A DNA stretch of 64,000 bases, from assembly GCF_008831285.2 (NCBI RefSeq), contig NC_045138.2:28553934-28617933 (forward strand), in the 5' to 3' direction. This stretch comes from Nymphaea colorata. Its lineage: Eukaryota; Streptophyta; Magnoliopsida; Nymphaeales; Nymphaeaceae. Made by a program: the position numbers and the translations under genes. Below are positions 24,961 through 38,640 of the stretch, in pieces (within the stretch, counting starts at the first letter, position 1; each line of letters opens with the position of its first letter). The notes under the pieces are model-generated. The model was not told the origin of the DNA. It made no database searches and saw only the letters and a program-made list of their open reading frames with translations.

Positions 24961-26069
24961 CGTGTATACAAACTAATTTATATGCTAGACAGATCTAATC
25001 TAAAACAATTAACGAAGGCATTGAGTTAATATAAATGAATACTGCGCTCAATAATTCTTACTTTTACGCTCCATTGGTCTAGAGAAATCATAATGAAAGC
25101 AATGTTTAAATAAACAAGTCATATAAATAAAACAGTACATGTTAATGACCAATAGTTATAACAATAGAGCAAAAAATGAGTTACAAACAAACTAAAACAA
25201 GTAAAAGAAAGGAATTTGAAACAATTTTGGTCCAAATTACTTGTAAGACCCAATCCAAGACTGACCTGGGTTCCTGAGTTCTCGGCATACCCTATAAGAT
25301 TGAATAAATATAAAGAAAAAGCTCATCTGTTGGTTGGATCTGAACAAGCATATTTCACACCTAATATTGCAAACTTTAACTATCTGCCCCTCAAATAGAC
25401 TCCTTGAAAAACCTGCCCCTTGTGTGGAGTATCAAGCTGTTGAAAACTAATTTCCAACTCTGGTGCTCGACTTGAATAGTTTAATTCTCCTGGTAGAAAG
25501 ACAGAAGATATAATGTTTAGAACCACAAGATAACGGATAGAAAATGATACTGAATAAAAAATCCTAACGTACCCATACATGAAAGAAAAAGATTTGTAGA
25601 CAAGCATAAGATGTTCAACTATTTGTGATGGTGGTTCATTAGTTCTGTTCTTATGCATAAATAACTGATCTATAGCAAAAAAATTTTGGTTCTACTTTTG
25701 CCATTGTTTGTGGTCAAGCTTAGTTTGACTTCTTAGAGATAGTTATATGATGATATAGGGATGTCAATTAGGATATAACCTTTCCAAAAACTAGTTAGCT
25801 TTCTACAACACAACCCATGAATCAAGTTGATGGACCGCCAATCTCTACCATTGAAATGGTCCATCCGTTCTAACGACTTCTATCGGTTCCGGCTCAGGCA
25901 GATTCAAGCACATGGCATGAACTCTTACCCACACACTTGCACTCTCTCTTTCTATTATATAAATAACATGGATTCCTCCAGCTGTGAGAAGAATCCCTCT
26001 CACACGCAGCCCAATGTTTTTTTGTTTGGGTTGTGTTAATGAGGCGGGATGGGAATCCAATGCTTTATA

Positions 26070-26122
<53 letters not shown>

Positions 26123-28225
26123 AAATCAAATTTAGATTGAAAATCGTTTTTATATATAGAATTTATAGATTTCTCCATTTTAAGTTTAGACTGAAAATCT
26201 TGAGTCCTCAGCACACCACTCGATACAATGTAAATGTACACTTTTCTCTTTTTGACTAATGTACAAACAAGGCAAGTGTAAAACAAATTTAGTAGCCCAT
26301 ACTTGATAAGATCAGAATAATAACAATGCATCTATTAATTCTCCAACCAGCCACTCACCCACAACTTTCAAAATAAAAATGCAAAATAAAATTTATCTTG
26401 TGTTGCAGTTTATCTTGAGGAGATATTTTGCCCCTAAAAGATTATTGTATCGCATCACATTCAAATCGACTAATCGATTTATAACATAAGGGCAGCTGCC
26501 ATTAGGTTAGCTAAGCATGAAATTGTAGGCCATGTGTTCATTATCTAGACCCAACCTTTAGGGTATACATTCAATTATGATTCTACTATGAGTTCTATAT
26601 TTCTAGCTGCATAGCAGGTCATAAAATGCATATAATTATGTGTTATGCATGGAAAAACACATAACATATGGTAGATGGCTGGCAGAGCAAACTTAAAATC
26701 TAGATTAATTAAGGTTTTAACTTTTTTTAATTGGAGATCAGCTGTGCTAAGCTTTACCAGATTGCTTAAAATGAATGCCCCAACTGTAATTTGGCAGCCT
26801 TGGACCACTTGGAAAGTGTTTGGATGGCACCCTCAAAAAACACGGTTTTGTGAAAACTCAGTTTTGTAAACTTGGTTTGGATGTTTGGATGACAAGTGAA
26901 AAACTTAATGATCTTCGGTTCTAGACTTATATGCTAGCTTTAAACTAGTATCTTGATGCATCTCGATGTTTGCTAAGCCTTTGTATCGTCTACTCTACTG
27001 TGTTGTCATAAACTTTCGATTCACACCACAATATTGCTTCTCATCCAATCCTTTAATACTTTTTCTTTACCTTCAAACTTTTCTTCTTGTTGGTTGTGGC
27101 GTTTGGACGCTTCTAAGTTATCTATCACACGCATACGGTGTGTGCTTGTATACATACGGCCACCTAGCAATGCTTTGTCACCGTCATGCATGTGAAGAAA
27201 CTTTCTTCTTTCCCGCTGGTCTTATACAAGCTCTCTGCTACCCTGTGATCTGGTTTTCCCTTTATGTCGCATGAAAACTTGTGTCATTGTGGTTGTAGTT
27301 GTTTCTGTTCCATGGTACTTGTCACCCTCATGCATGTAAAGAAACTTTCTTCTTTCCCGCTGGTCTTATACACGCTCTTCATCTTTGTGAACTAGTTTTC
27401 CCTTTATATCGCATGAAAATCTGTGTCATTTTGGACCTAGTTGCTTCCGTTCCATAGTACTTTGGTCCGTTCAAATTTTTGGTCGCTTTCTTCGAAACTG
27501 TCTTTGAAGATTCTATAGAACTGTCTAGATAGCTATAGAACTGTTGAACCAAGTACTCTATATAGTCCAGCTGGTTGAGTTACAAACTGGGTTCTCTTTA
27601 GCCAGGCAGAGTTACAAACTGGCCTGCGTTTTCTGAGATCACCAAAGGAGCATAGCATACTCTGGTGGGGAGGAGGCAGGCACGATGTATCTTTTGTTGG
27701 ATTCTCATGGGTATTACTCTTCTAATGGCATTGAAAACTAAGATAAATGATATTTCAGTGGTTTAATCAAAGGAACTTGTTGGTTGCCCGCCTCTCTTCT
27801 CCCTCTCATTAAACAAGTATTTCTTCTTCCGGGTTTGCTCTGGATCTGATTCGAGAGATTACTTCAAATAAACATTTCTCACAACTGGGTTTGAGTATTG
27901 AGGGTGCAAATAAGCTGGATTCAGCTTTTTTTTTTTTTGGGTCTCTCTCAAATCCATTCATATTGGAGAGCCGACTTTCCATGTACTTATTTACTCTAAA
28001 CTTAATCCCCTTGTTAGGTGTAATGTTTGGGTCCAAAAAAATTCTAAGGCAGACTAACAGTCTGTCAGATTGAAATTGATAAGAACGAAGACAAAAGAGG
28101 CCTCCCTATACGAACAAAATGGAAAAAAATGAATAACCTTTTTTAGCAAAAGATAAACCACCCTTGACAGAACAAACGATTGTCTGCTCCCAATCAGTAG
28201 CCGAGCCACATGGTGCCTGGTGTCA
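24612..28225 (+). repeat. Large direct segmental repeat, copy B (3.6 kb)
   Basis: Same order and orientation as 5699-10206, about 18.9 kb away. Landmarks shared: TGGATCTCCAAGTCCT, TCTGCGGCCACATC, the TATATAAATAACATGG block near 25955, GTGTTTGGATGGCACCCTC, the two-unit tandem near 27184-27440, and CAGTCTGTCAGATTGAAATT near the end. About 0.92 kb is missing at about 27545, where GAACTGTTGA runs straight into ACCAAGTACTCTATATAG. Beyond 28225 the two copies stop matching. No gene was recognised in it. Confidence 0.9.
26069..26118. repeat. (GT)n(TA)n microsatellite
   Basis: A GT run of about 16 bases followed by about 34 bases of TA, within the large repeat. The other copy has only a TA run here. 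Confidence 0.93.
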
Positions 28226-29251
28226 TAGGTTATATATTTGATTTTATATATATATATATATCCTTAAAAACATTAATGTAATTAAATTGGTGCTCAGCTA
28301 GAGGAACAACATATCCACTTTGCAGCAGAGAAGTTCAGGGCCCAGACTTAATCATATATTAAAACCCTTGAATGAAGGGTTCCTGTGCGCAAGGTACTTA
28401 ACCATTGAGAGGGGCCAAAAGGCCCCCTTCACCCTCAAATAGGCCAGAAGAACACATGCCATGGGGCCTTCGAATGTTCGGGTGATCTAGGTGACAAGAC
28501 ATCCTGAAAAAGATGAAAAGGGTGCCTCTGAATATTGTTTTCCCATCTTCTCCCGTTCGAGGCAATGTTGTGCGTTGCGACGGGGTCGAACAAAGGGAAT
28601 CATCGATCATCATCCCCGTGATCCTTTTCTCCATGCATGTATTAATTGTTTGTCCCCATGCATCACCCCGTGTGGGGATGGAAGTTCTAGCACATGAACT
28701 AGACAGGCACACCAACCATGGCCTAGAAGAACGCGTCATTGCCCATATATGTTCCTTGTCTCTGTGTTCTGCTGTTGGGTTTCTCTTTCTCGATAAGCTT
28801 GTTACTGTGCACATCTTTTCTCTTGTTCCCTTCTAAAATAGCAGCTTAATTGGTGTTGGGGATGCAGAGAAAGTACACGTTTACCATGATCTACTCCATC
28901 ATTCCTTGGTATAAAGTTACTCTAAATTTCTCGTTTCTATGCATAGATTGCCAGAAATCCAGCAAGACTAGCAGAGGGAGATAGAGAAAGAAAGAAAGGG
29001 AGGGAGCAAATTAAGGTAAAAGCAGGAATACCAACTTGCAATTGCATCAGAAATATTAACCAAAATCAGCATCTGATGTACATCTTTCTTCTCTCAAGAA
29101 GCAATAAGACAGTGGAAACAAACGCAGTAGTCAGTCAGGTTGCTTCATCTTTACATCCAGAATAAAGCAAACCAGGAGATGTCCCAAAATGAAAGTGAAG
29201 GAAGAGTCTGCGTGTCAGACGAGAACGTGATCACGAGCGACCTGCTTCATT
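28226..29251. other. No separate gene recognised; contains the 3' flank of the Aux/IAA gene
   Basis: The part nearest 29252 should hold the 3' untranslated region of the minus-strand Aux/IAA gene, but no unambiguous poly(A) signal was identified. Open frames on both strands at 28398-28836 overlap and show no family motif. Confidence 0.4.
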
Positions 29252-30398
29252 TCAGCCTTTGCTTCTGAGCTGACGCTTGGAGGAACTGTGCATGACGACA
29301 CCAAATCACCATAATTAATCATTATCCTAATAAATAGTTAACTGTTTGCCTTTTAGTTTCATAAGAAAGTAAATGAAACTTTGTTGCCACTTATCAAAAA
29401 TTTAATTAGTTAGAAGATAGATAGTTCTAAATCCTCAATATGCACATTGCATATTACTGCAGTAGATAAGCTGTGTTGCAAAATCGGCCTCAAGTCACCA
29501 ACTCGAATTGAATCGACGCAAATACTGGAGCGCCACGTATCATTCCGTGTCCTTTTTTTCTAAAAATGTTTCAAGTTTTTTCTTATTTTTAGAGCTTTTT
29601 TATGTATTTTCATTAATTAATTTAAAAAAAATAAAGATACTTTTTACCGATTCATCGCCAATTGAGCTGAATCAGCCAAGAAAAAGATGAATTTATGTAC
29701 TATTGTTTCACGAATTTTAGTGTATCATCCCAGATTTCTCAAGAAAGAATCAGAAGCAAAAGATCAATGAACAGAAAAATCAAGAAGGAGACGGATATTT
29801 TACCCACCAAGCAGCCCGGACAAGTCGGAGCTCTTCAATACCCGCAGCCTCTTCACCGACTTCACAAACATTCTGCACCATGTAGAAATAAAAATAACTC
29901 TTTTTTTTTTAATTCGTTAAAAACTGTTATATATATATATAATTTGAATGGTGATTTTGCATAGCTAAAGTTAACAAACTTACACATAAAGAGTTTTCGG
30001 ATAATTGAGGAAAATACAGAAAAATTTATTTTTTCATACTGTTGATAGAAAAATAAAGAAAAAATTACTTTTTATTTTTTTTCCTATCATGATGGATTGG
30101 ACAACTCACATTTGATATCTCTTGTTGTCTATTAATTAAGAGTCATTGGACTATATATATATAGAAAAGATAGTATGATCATCATGATAAATGGTTAAAA
30201 AAATTAAAATTAAAACATTTATTATGATGAATGGTTGAGAAAAAACAAAAAGAAAATAACCCTTGTATGGAAAGACAAATTCTCCTATTTTTTCTCTCAT
30301 CCGTTGCAATGACCGGATGACTCTTATGAACAAAAAAAAAATATGGATTTTCTGTCGACCGATGTTCAATAGGACAGGGGTCATACAAGTCATTATTC

Positions 30399-30493
<95 letters not shown>

Positions 30494-32555
30494 AAGATAA
30501 ATAAACACAATGGTGAAAGTTGTCATGCTTTGTGGAATTGGTTATTTGTTTGTGCGGGGGTTTGTGGCAGTGAATGGTCAATTTTACCTACAGACACAAG
30601 TCGGGCTGTTGGCTCTTTCTTTTCCTTGACTTGTTGCGGCGTCCGCCAGTAACCACTAAGGCGAATGATAAAAGCGAAAAGTTGAAAGCATCTTTTTCTT
30701 CTTCCATCGGATAAAATAAAGGATTTCAAAAACTGACCAATTTCTCCTTCTCCGACCATCATGGTCGACAGCAGGAACAGAATTGTCCGCGTCAAGAATT
30801 TTAGGAAAGAGGTCAGTTTCTTTTGTCTTCTCTCTCTCTCTTCCCTTTCTGTGAGTGTGTTGAGAGATGTGGTGGTGGTTGCGGGGTTACTCACACAGTC
30901 AGAACGACAAAAGACCGTCACAAATTTGGCGGTGTTCAGTAACAGAAACGTGCTGCTCGTTCCAAGCTAGCAGACAAGAAGATGATGCCCTGCTTCTCAG
31001 CACCAACAACGGATGAGGTGCCAATTTCAGATAAATATCGAACCAGGCCAACTGTAACGACAGTGCCAATCTATTCTCAATCTAATATAACTAGTCTAGT
31101 TAGAATTCAGGAAATAGGATTGTTATAATTAGCTAGTTAATTACTTTTTATTATCGGTTCTGCATCTAAATTATTTTCAAGGAGCGGAAGGCAGGAAAAG
31201 AAATGAAACTGTGATCGTTCATTTGAAGGTATCAGTTAAGAGAAGCAGCAGAAGGTAGAAAACAGCTGAAATTGTTGTCAATTTCTGTGTATGTTAATAA
31301 GATATCTGCTGTGATTTCTCCTGCGATCACCGTTATTAATGGTAAAACAAGAAATAGCAAGACAGAAGAAGGAAGACGAACCCCCATGGTACATCACCGG
31401 CCAACATCCTGTCCCCTTCATCATCTTCATAAACCAGCGTGTAGTCTCCACTACCATCTAGCAGTCCTGTGATAGGCTTCTTTTCTCCACTACCATCCTT
31501 AGCTGCACTCATGGTATCTCTTTGAGCTGAGGGAAAACGGAAAACCGAAGAGGACCACATTTTAGAGGAAAAATTGTTTAGAACTTCAGGAAAACCATGG
31601 AATCAGTAGTTTCTTTGGAGGAAGAAAACAATTACCAGCGAGAAGAGCGCGGAACAATTCATCAACAGCAACGGAGAGTTTCTTGTAACTGTCATATGCA
31701 CCAAGGTCAATTTTCCTTCCAATGGGAACTCCATCCATATTTATCTTCACAAACAACCCTTTCTTACAGCTTTCTGCCTTACTCTCCTTCACAGAAGCCC
31801 CATAACTCTCAATTTCCCCCGATGGTTTACTGGAAGAGCTAGCAAAATTCTTCCTGAATGATCTTAAGGGAGGCCATCCAACAACAACCCTGTTTTATTT
31901 ATTTATTTATTTATTTTTTCGGAGAACAGAATGAACGCATGTTATCATCATTCCAAAAGTGCAAATCTTTACTGCGTTTCTAACAAGTTGAACTGATACC
32001 AACATTATGACAAGGCTACAACGCCAAAAGGAGAGAATCAGTTTCCGAAATAATAAGCAAAAATTGAAGCAAATACCTCTGTTCTGACGCAGCCGTATTT
32101 GTGTTCTTCAATTCTAGCTGCATTGCAACTGGAGGTGGCTCCTTTGCCATGCTTGGCACAGCGGTCTTCTGTTCAAAATGAAGAAGGGCGGTCTGTTTGC
32201 TGGGCAGCACAGTCAATGAAGGTTGTGTTGAAGAAGACCACGCGACTAAGTTATGGATGCTTCCTTCCTTAGTTGAGAAACCATCTACAGTGTCTGAAAA
32301 CATCCTCTTTACACCAACAGAGTTGGTTCTGCTCTTCGAGTGCAGGTTATCACAAGGATTCTCAGGCAGATGGGTTTGCCTTCCTTCCGGCCAATCTCCT
32401 CCAGGAAGGGCTAACCTCAGCTCTGTCTCTCTGGTCTTAGGCCCAAGGTCCTTCTCCTCCAAACCACCAACACCTTCATGCTTTCTCCCATCTCTCACCC
32501 CAAGCCCCAAGTGAAACAGAGCCCTCCCACTCTTCTCCTCATCTTCTCTCTCCAT
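29252..32555 (-). CDS. IAA26: Aux/IAA transcriptional repressor, IAA18/IAA26 type
   Basis: Nuclear auxin co-receptor and repressor. Known family role: it binds ARF factors, recruits TOPLESS, and is degraded through TIR1/AFB when auxin is present. Five exons in reading order: 32555-32077, 31889-31636, 31526-31382, 29872-29804, 29285-29252, giving 326 residues with consistent phases. Domain I: LRLAL EAR motif at 46-50. KR pair at 83-84 (nuclear signal). Domain II degron VVVGWPPLR at 161-169. Domains III/IV (PB1): invariant Lys 219 in GRKIDL, acidic YEDDEGD at 277-283, then GDVPWGMF at 288-295 and [10 protein letters not shown] at 300-309. The degron is canonical, so auxin-induced turnover is expected. 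The [15 protein letters not shown] and RLRVLKSSD spellings match the IAA18/26 subgroup as I remember it. The last 11 residues depend on the donor chosen at 29804; an alternative is described in the findings. Intron 3 is 1.5 kb and holds a microsatellite. Confidence 0.93.
30402..30486. repeat. Compound (CT)n(TA)n microsatellite in Aux/IAA intron 3
   Basis: About 38 bases of CT followed by about 46 bases of TA. The flank ATTCAATTCTCTCT is the same as at 11880. On the transcribed strand of the Aux/IAA gene it reads (TA)n(GA)n. Confidence 0.95.
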
Positions 32556-32743
32556 TGTCTCACCAAACTCCAGAACTCAGCGGTACCCACATTACAGAAA
32601 CTCCTCCCAATGACAAAAAAACTCAACAAACTTTAGTTATTTTGAAACAACCGAGCTGAAGATTGAGAACTTCAATCTTTTAACACAATAAAAATCACTG
32701 GGGATGATGAAAAGATCTAGAGAGAAAGGCGTGGATACGTGAG

Positions 32744-32751
32744 CTTTTATA
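32744..32751 (-). promoter_or_regulatory. TATA box of the Aux/IAA gene
   Basis: On the minus strand TATAAAAG, followed by CTCACGTATCC and a CT-rich leader. It lies 189 bases before the ATG, so transcription would start near 32715-32720 and give a 5' leader of about 160 bases. The hexamer GAGACA (32557-32562 on this strand), which matches the auxin-response element core, lies just upstream of the ATG inside the leader; its role there is uncertain. Confidence 0.7.
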
Positions 32752-33511
32752 CAAGGTCGGATGTCTTGACCACGGTTAACATTGAGGGAGGGAAGGTGTG
32801 CTTAACCATGGTTAAATAGTAAGGGAAATATGAACCTAGCCTATCTACGCTCACGCAGTCACACTTCTCCTCTTTTTTCCTTTCGTAAGTAAAAGCAAAG
32901 GTAACCAACGATCCGATAAAAGAAGGCAATGACTGCCTACCCCTTAGTTTCTTATGTCTTCTCCATGTAATAGAAAAACCTGAAGTGACTTTTTTTTCTT
33001 TTTTCACTTTTCAATGCGAGTAAAAATTCCCAAGCTTCTTCAAACCAAGGTTAGACTGCTAACCTCCGCGTCAGGTTACCCGACACCCGAAGCTGGACTG
33101 GTTGCAGCTCATGATGAACGGCTGGAAGCAGCTGCTTCATGTTCCCGTCCTTGCGATCTTGCCACCTTTCAGCGGTAGTAGCAATTCAAGCTCGCCCTGT
33201 TGGTATCGAGTTTTTTGTATAACAAAATTGAAGACAAGAAGTTCCTTAAATAAGAGAATAGACAACAAAAACAAAATAGAAAAACAAAATATACAAAACA
33301 GCAGTACAATAAAACAAAATAAAAGAGATTGGAAAAGAGTGGATAGACAGAACGACAGAGTCACCCAACAACAAACAAAAGACAGTGTCGTAGCTGAATA
33401 GCAAAATAGACATCTTCTTGCACAAGACGTGCCACAAAATCCCACAATGTGAGAAAGAGAAAGAAAAGAAGAATATAGGAAGGAAAATTTAAATGGTTGA
33501 CTATAATGTAT

Positions 33512-33645
33512 AGATTATAAATTAAGAGAGAGAAAGAAAGAAAGAAGAAGAATATATAAAAGAGAATTCAAACATCTTAGATTATAAATTAAGAGAGAGA
33601 AAGAAAGAAAGAAGAAGAATATATAAAAGAGAATTCAAACATCTT
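33512..33645 (+). repeat. 67-bp tandem duplication
   Basis: Two adjacent, almost identical units starting AGATTATAAATTAAGAGAGA and ending TTCAAACATCTT. The other copy of the parent segment (near 20265) has one unit only, so the duplication followed the split of the two copies. Confidence 0.85.
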
Positions 33646-33787
33646 GGTTGACTAGTTGAAAGCAACATAAGCAGTTAATAAAGCACTATAACCTGTTGTT
33701 GCACTGTAAATCATCGGCAATATTCTGATGATAATTGTTTTTTATGATAATTTTTTTATTTTGAACCATTTACTAATATTCTGTTCT

Positions 33788-33790
<3 letters not shown>

Positions 33791-33839
<49 letters not shown>

Positions 33840-33845
33840 ATATAT
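33791..33845. repeat. (TA)n microsatellite
   Basis: TA run of about 50 bases within the 1.5-kb duplicated segment. Confidence 0.92.
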
Positions 33846-34433
33846 TCAGTAATATTTTTACCAATTCACAACTAATTCAGTTGAACTGCTGAATCCACTA
33901 ATGTGATTCGTGGTTGGGCTTTTTGTAACACTGGTCAGTACTGTGCGTCCTTGAGTAAAGTTAAACATATTTGTTTAGCACAAAATCTGAGGTTCCTCAA
34001 TTTTTCTTCAATCACATCAAGGAAATAAAAGGTGGGAACCTTTTCCAATTGCAAGGGTTTGTATATTGCGAATATAAAGTGATTATTAATAAAGAAATGA
34101 ACTAAAGCATTCATGTGGGAGTCGCCGCATAAGGAATATTCTGAAGCTCCTAATTGCAGCCAAACAAAATGACTTCAGAATGTGCATCGAAATAAGGGGA
34201 AAACAAAATGATTAAGGGGCTAACATGGCCCTTTATAATATCAGACAATACAAAAGCAAAATTGTTCTGTTGCAAGGATAAAACGAAAATTGTATCGTTA
34301 AAATTAAATACATGATGTAAAAGACCTTATTTTGTTGCAGGAAACATAATACAATTATGAAAATGTTTCTAAATCCAATGTTCAAGTACTGGGTTTGGTT
34401 ACACCATGTTTCCTGAAGTAACAACATGGTCTT

Positions 34434-35182
<749 letters not shown>

Positions 35183-37980
35183 CTGATTCATTAATAAAAT
35201 AATAGAGAAAAAATGTTTCTACTTTTTGCTCAATTTACTATGGCTGATATAAGTTAATGAACATTAGCTGATACGGCCTATCGTTCAAGGTTTTCATCCG
35301 GGCTGGAGGCTGACATTTGCGACAGTACTGACAACTATAGCCACCCTACTTGCATATATATATATATATTATTAAATTGCAGATAATTAATTATTAGTTT
35401 GCAGTGCATTCATGAAAGGCAATTAATGAACCCCCAATAACTACCTGCTAATGCACATTAGTAAATTGCTTTCAGTAAGTTCAGGCGGTTTCTTCCTTCC
35501 GCAGATCATATCCTTCAATATTTAGCTACCAGAGCAAATGAGTGGAGTCCTCACAGCCACTTGTAAGGTCTCAGCTACGAGGGATATACAATTCAATAAA
35601 TTGTTTATGCAAAAGATTCTTGCTCATATCTATCCATTCAAAAGCTAAATGATTCTCCCTGTGCTTGTTAATTTTGACATTTGCAGGTGGAATATACGCA
35701 GCCTTTTGAGCTTACTGAAAATGGAAACAGATCATTCAAAGTAGCTTTGGAATTTCTTGGGCAACTTTCAGCATATGTCTGCCTCTATCTACTGTCTCCT
35801 CAGACTTCTAAATGATCTTTAAACGTGCATGGTGGTGCTCTCGACAACATAAGAACAAAAGCAGCAACAAATCTTGACATTTTATGAAGCCATCTTCGTA
35901 TGTCCTTAACAGTTACCAACTTAATGATAATTTGCACTAAGAGGGTCTAAAACTGAAGGAAAAACGTTGGCCGCTCAATTTATGCAGTAATCCGGGGTCC
36001 AAAATTTAATATTTCACTGCCATAATATACAATTCCGATTATTATTATTATTATTATTATTAACCTGCTTTCTACCAATTATTGCAGGAATGACTAGCTG
36101 TTTAATTACTCTCTCTCCCTCCCTCTATCTCTCTAAGTGAATCAACCAAAAAGATCCTTGTAAAAGGATTAGCATTATGACTAAAAAAGGAGACGCAAGA
36201 GTGCAATGATGAAGAGCATCTGTTGTTCCATCCTTTTTCGATCAAAATATTCACTTGGTTGGCTCTATAGTGATATATCTTTGACCTCCTTTCTTTTCGA
36301 TCTCTTTCCTCGTGCAAAAAAATAAGCAAAATCTGGATTTCTTTCACTTTTTCTTCCTAGTTTTGCTTGTATAGATGGCGATCAGGCCCAGCTAACTAGC
36401 CTCTCTTATTAAACGAGTATTTAGTACATGGTTTCGTGCATGCAGAGTCAGAAATTTTTCATGAAGGGGATCGAATTATAGTTTCAAAATTTTGGCAGAG
36501 CCCAAAATATTGTTTTCCAAAACTTTCATATAAATAAAACAAGTAAACTTCTTAAAAATTTATTAACCCCCCCACCTAGGGCGTATCTTCCTCATAATAT
36601 TACGTTCCTAAGGTGAGGACATTACATTATTTTTCAAATCACATTTTGAAAGAGATTTGGTATCTCTACCGTCCCTTTACATGATTCAATATGTGCTTTT
36701 TGAAGGGTGGAAGATGCAAGAAGAATTCTTTGGAAATGTAATTGGACAGCAAGAAGAACAAGTTTTGTTCCAAGCTAGCTCATGTCCACAATGATGTGAC
36801 ATTTGAAGGTCTCCATTCAGCTCACCTTTTGGGTGCTTTGAATTGGTGGAAGGGAGGTGATGAGATCCACCGCTCATGAGGCCCACCAATTAGGGGGGCA
36901 AATGCCTGTGTTTCACAAGAAAAGAAGATACTCCACATTAGTACAAGTGGGATCTCTTTTTGAATTGGTGGGTTTAGTTTTTTTCTTGGGTGCAAGTGAT
37001 TTCATGTTGGTACATTGATGATGACACATGAGTGCATCTTTTAGAAACTTCAAAACATTTTTATAGCTAGTGGGTGTGTGGATCTTAGGTCTTGTTTGAT
37101 TCGATCCTATGGTTCCCGCAAATCCATGGGCTCAACGTAACCATGCAAACACAGTATAGAAATTAGGTTGTGTTTGATAGTCTCGGACATGAGATCTGAG
37201 GCTGATCTAAAATCTCTTTTATATGGGACCTGCCATGTAAATAAACTCCGAAGATTACTAGTATGAGAAAAAAAGAATTTTACAAATCCTTAGTTTGTGG
37301 CCAAAACTTCAGATTTGAGGTCGGACGAGAGAGGGATCTTACTGGATCTGAGATTCCCAATGAGCTCAGTTCACATCGGGTATCAGATCGAAAGATATCA
37401 AACACCCTTTTAAGGATATCAAAGGATCCGATTTTGACTGGAAGTTCCACTGAACTGCTTTAAATAAGTCGGACATGAAAAAGAAAAACTTGAGATTCAA
37501 TGAGGTAAGGTCGAATTTATATTTAAGAAATGACATTCGATTTGGATTTAGATTCTAATTGAGTTTTAAATAAATACCAGATCGATATCAGTGTTAGTAT
37601 AGCCGGTTAATTCTTTTATACCCAATATCCTTACATTTTAAAAGTCGGTTGTTTTATTGTTTACAAGATACTACAATGTGATTTAGATTAGATTGTGAGT
37701 TTAAAATTGGATTTGAATTGTAAATTTAAAAGTAGGATTAGCATAAGTATAAACTTTTTCTCATCCACATTTGATTTCTGAATTTCAAATATATTAACAT
37801 CCGGTTAACCGGATACGGTTCAGAATTCGATCAACCAGTTCAAATCTGATGTGGGCACCTCATGTAATTTTTGAGTAATTATAGCATAATTTCAAATGTT
37901 TGGAAAGACATTTTTTTGTCCCTGCTATAAGTTGGATCATGCAAATAACATCGGGCAATCTAAATTGTATTTTTTTCTTT
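35183..37980. other. No gene recognised
   Basis: AT-rich intergenic sequence with an (ATT)n run at about 36039-36062, a GTCAGAAATTTTTCATGAAGGGG transposon-end-like word at 36446, and degenerate GATTTGAATT / ATCCGATTTTGAC words between 37190 and 37850. Short open frames on both strands have no motif. Confidence 0.4.
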
Positions 37981-37984
37981 CCGA

Positions 37985-38130
37985 AGGGAGTAAGTGCACT
38001 GGCTTGGGCGAGTGACTGGTAGACAGCTGGTCTGTGGTTCAAGTGGGTATGGATGCAACACAACCTTTGTGCCATTGGAGGGAAAAGTACTGCAGTGGAG
38101 TGCAGACTCCACCCGCAGGTACTGATGCAG
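37985..38130 (+). mobile_element. Possible tRNA-derived SINE head
   Basis: TGGCTTGGGCGAGTGACTGG resembles a tRNA/SINE A box and GGTTCAAGTGG a B box, about 35 bases apart, the spacing expected of a Pol III internal promoter. There is no cloverleaf I could close, so it is not a functional tRNA gene. It runs into the minisatellite that starts at about 38127, so its tail is unclear. Confidence 0.35.
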
Positions 38131-38640
38131 CACTAGACCAGTAGTGGAACCACTGCCCATTCTTGCCCAACAAAATCTTATTACAATGTCTCCTGATTAC
38201 ATTGTCATATCTCAAAATTCACATGCAGTTCCTACACCAAACTTGTTGGCGGCAGCACTAGACCAGTAGTGGAGTTGATGTCCGCCACTGCCCACTCTAG
38301 CCCAACAAAATCTCATTACAATGTCCCGAGATCACATTGTCATGTCTCAAAAATTACATGCAGTTCCCACACCAAACTTGCTGGCGGCAGCACTAGACCA
38401 GTAGTGGAGCCGCTGTCCGCCACTGCCCACTCTAGCCCAACAAAGTCTCATTACAATGTTTCGAGATCACATTGTCATATCTCAAAAATTACCTGCAGTT
38501 CCCACACCAAACTTGTTGGTGGCAGCAATAGACCCGTAGTGGAGGGCGCTGCCCACTCTAGTGCAATGTTTCATATCACATTGTCATAACTCAAAAATTA
38601 TATGCAGTTCCCACACCAAACTTGTTATTATGTTCATGAT
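38127..38640 (+). repeat. Four-unit minisatellite, unit about 125-135 bp
   Basis: Units start with GCAGCACTAGACCAGTAGTGGA at about 38127, 38253 and 38389 and a variant at about 38523. Each holds CCACTGCCCA, CCAACAAA, TTACAATGT, CACATTGTCAT, ATGCAGTTCC and ACACCAAACTTG. Where the unit is 135 bases the frame is kept, so an open frame at 38269-38589 repeats a 45-residue block; I treat that as a by-product of the array and not as a gene. Confidence 0.85.

Larger units (their letters stand above)
32891..34433 (+). repeat. Second direct repeat family, copy 2 (1.5 kb)
   Basis: Collinear with 19885-21077. It carries about 240 extra bases (roughly 33215-33450) that are rich in AACAAAA words and look like an insertion, and a doubled 67-bp GA-rich unit (33512-33578 and 33579-33645, each with AGATTATAAATTAAGAGAG and AATATATAAAAGAGAATTC). 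Its left end lies about 140 bases upstream of the Aux/IAA TATA box. No gene recognised inside. Confidence 0.85.

Noticed and set aside
36904-38160. Possible tRNA genes
   Set aside because: A- and B-box-like words exist near 38000, but acceptor and anticodon stems cannot be formed; listed only as a SINE-like head.
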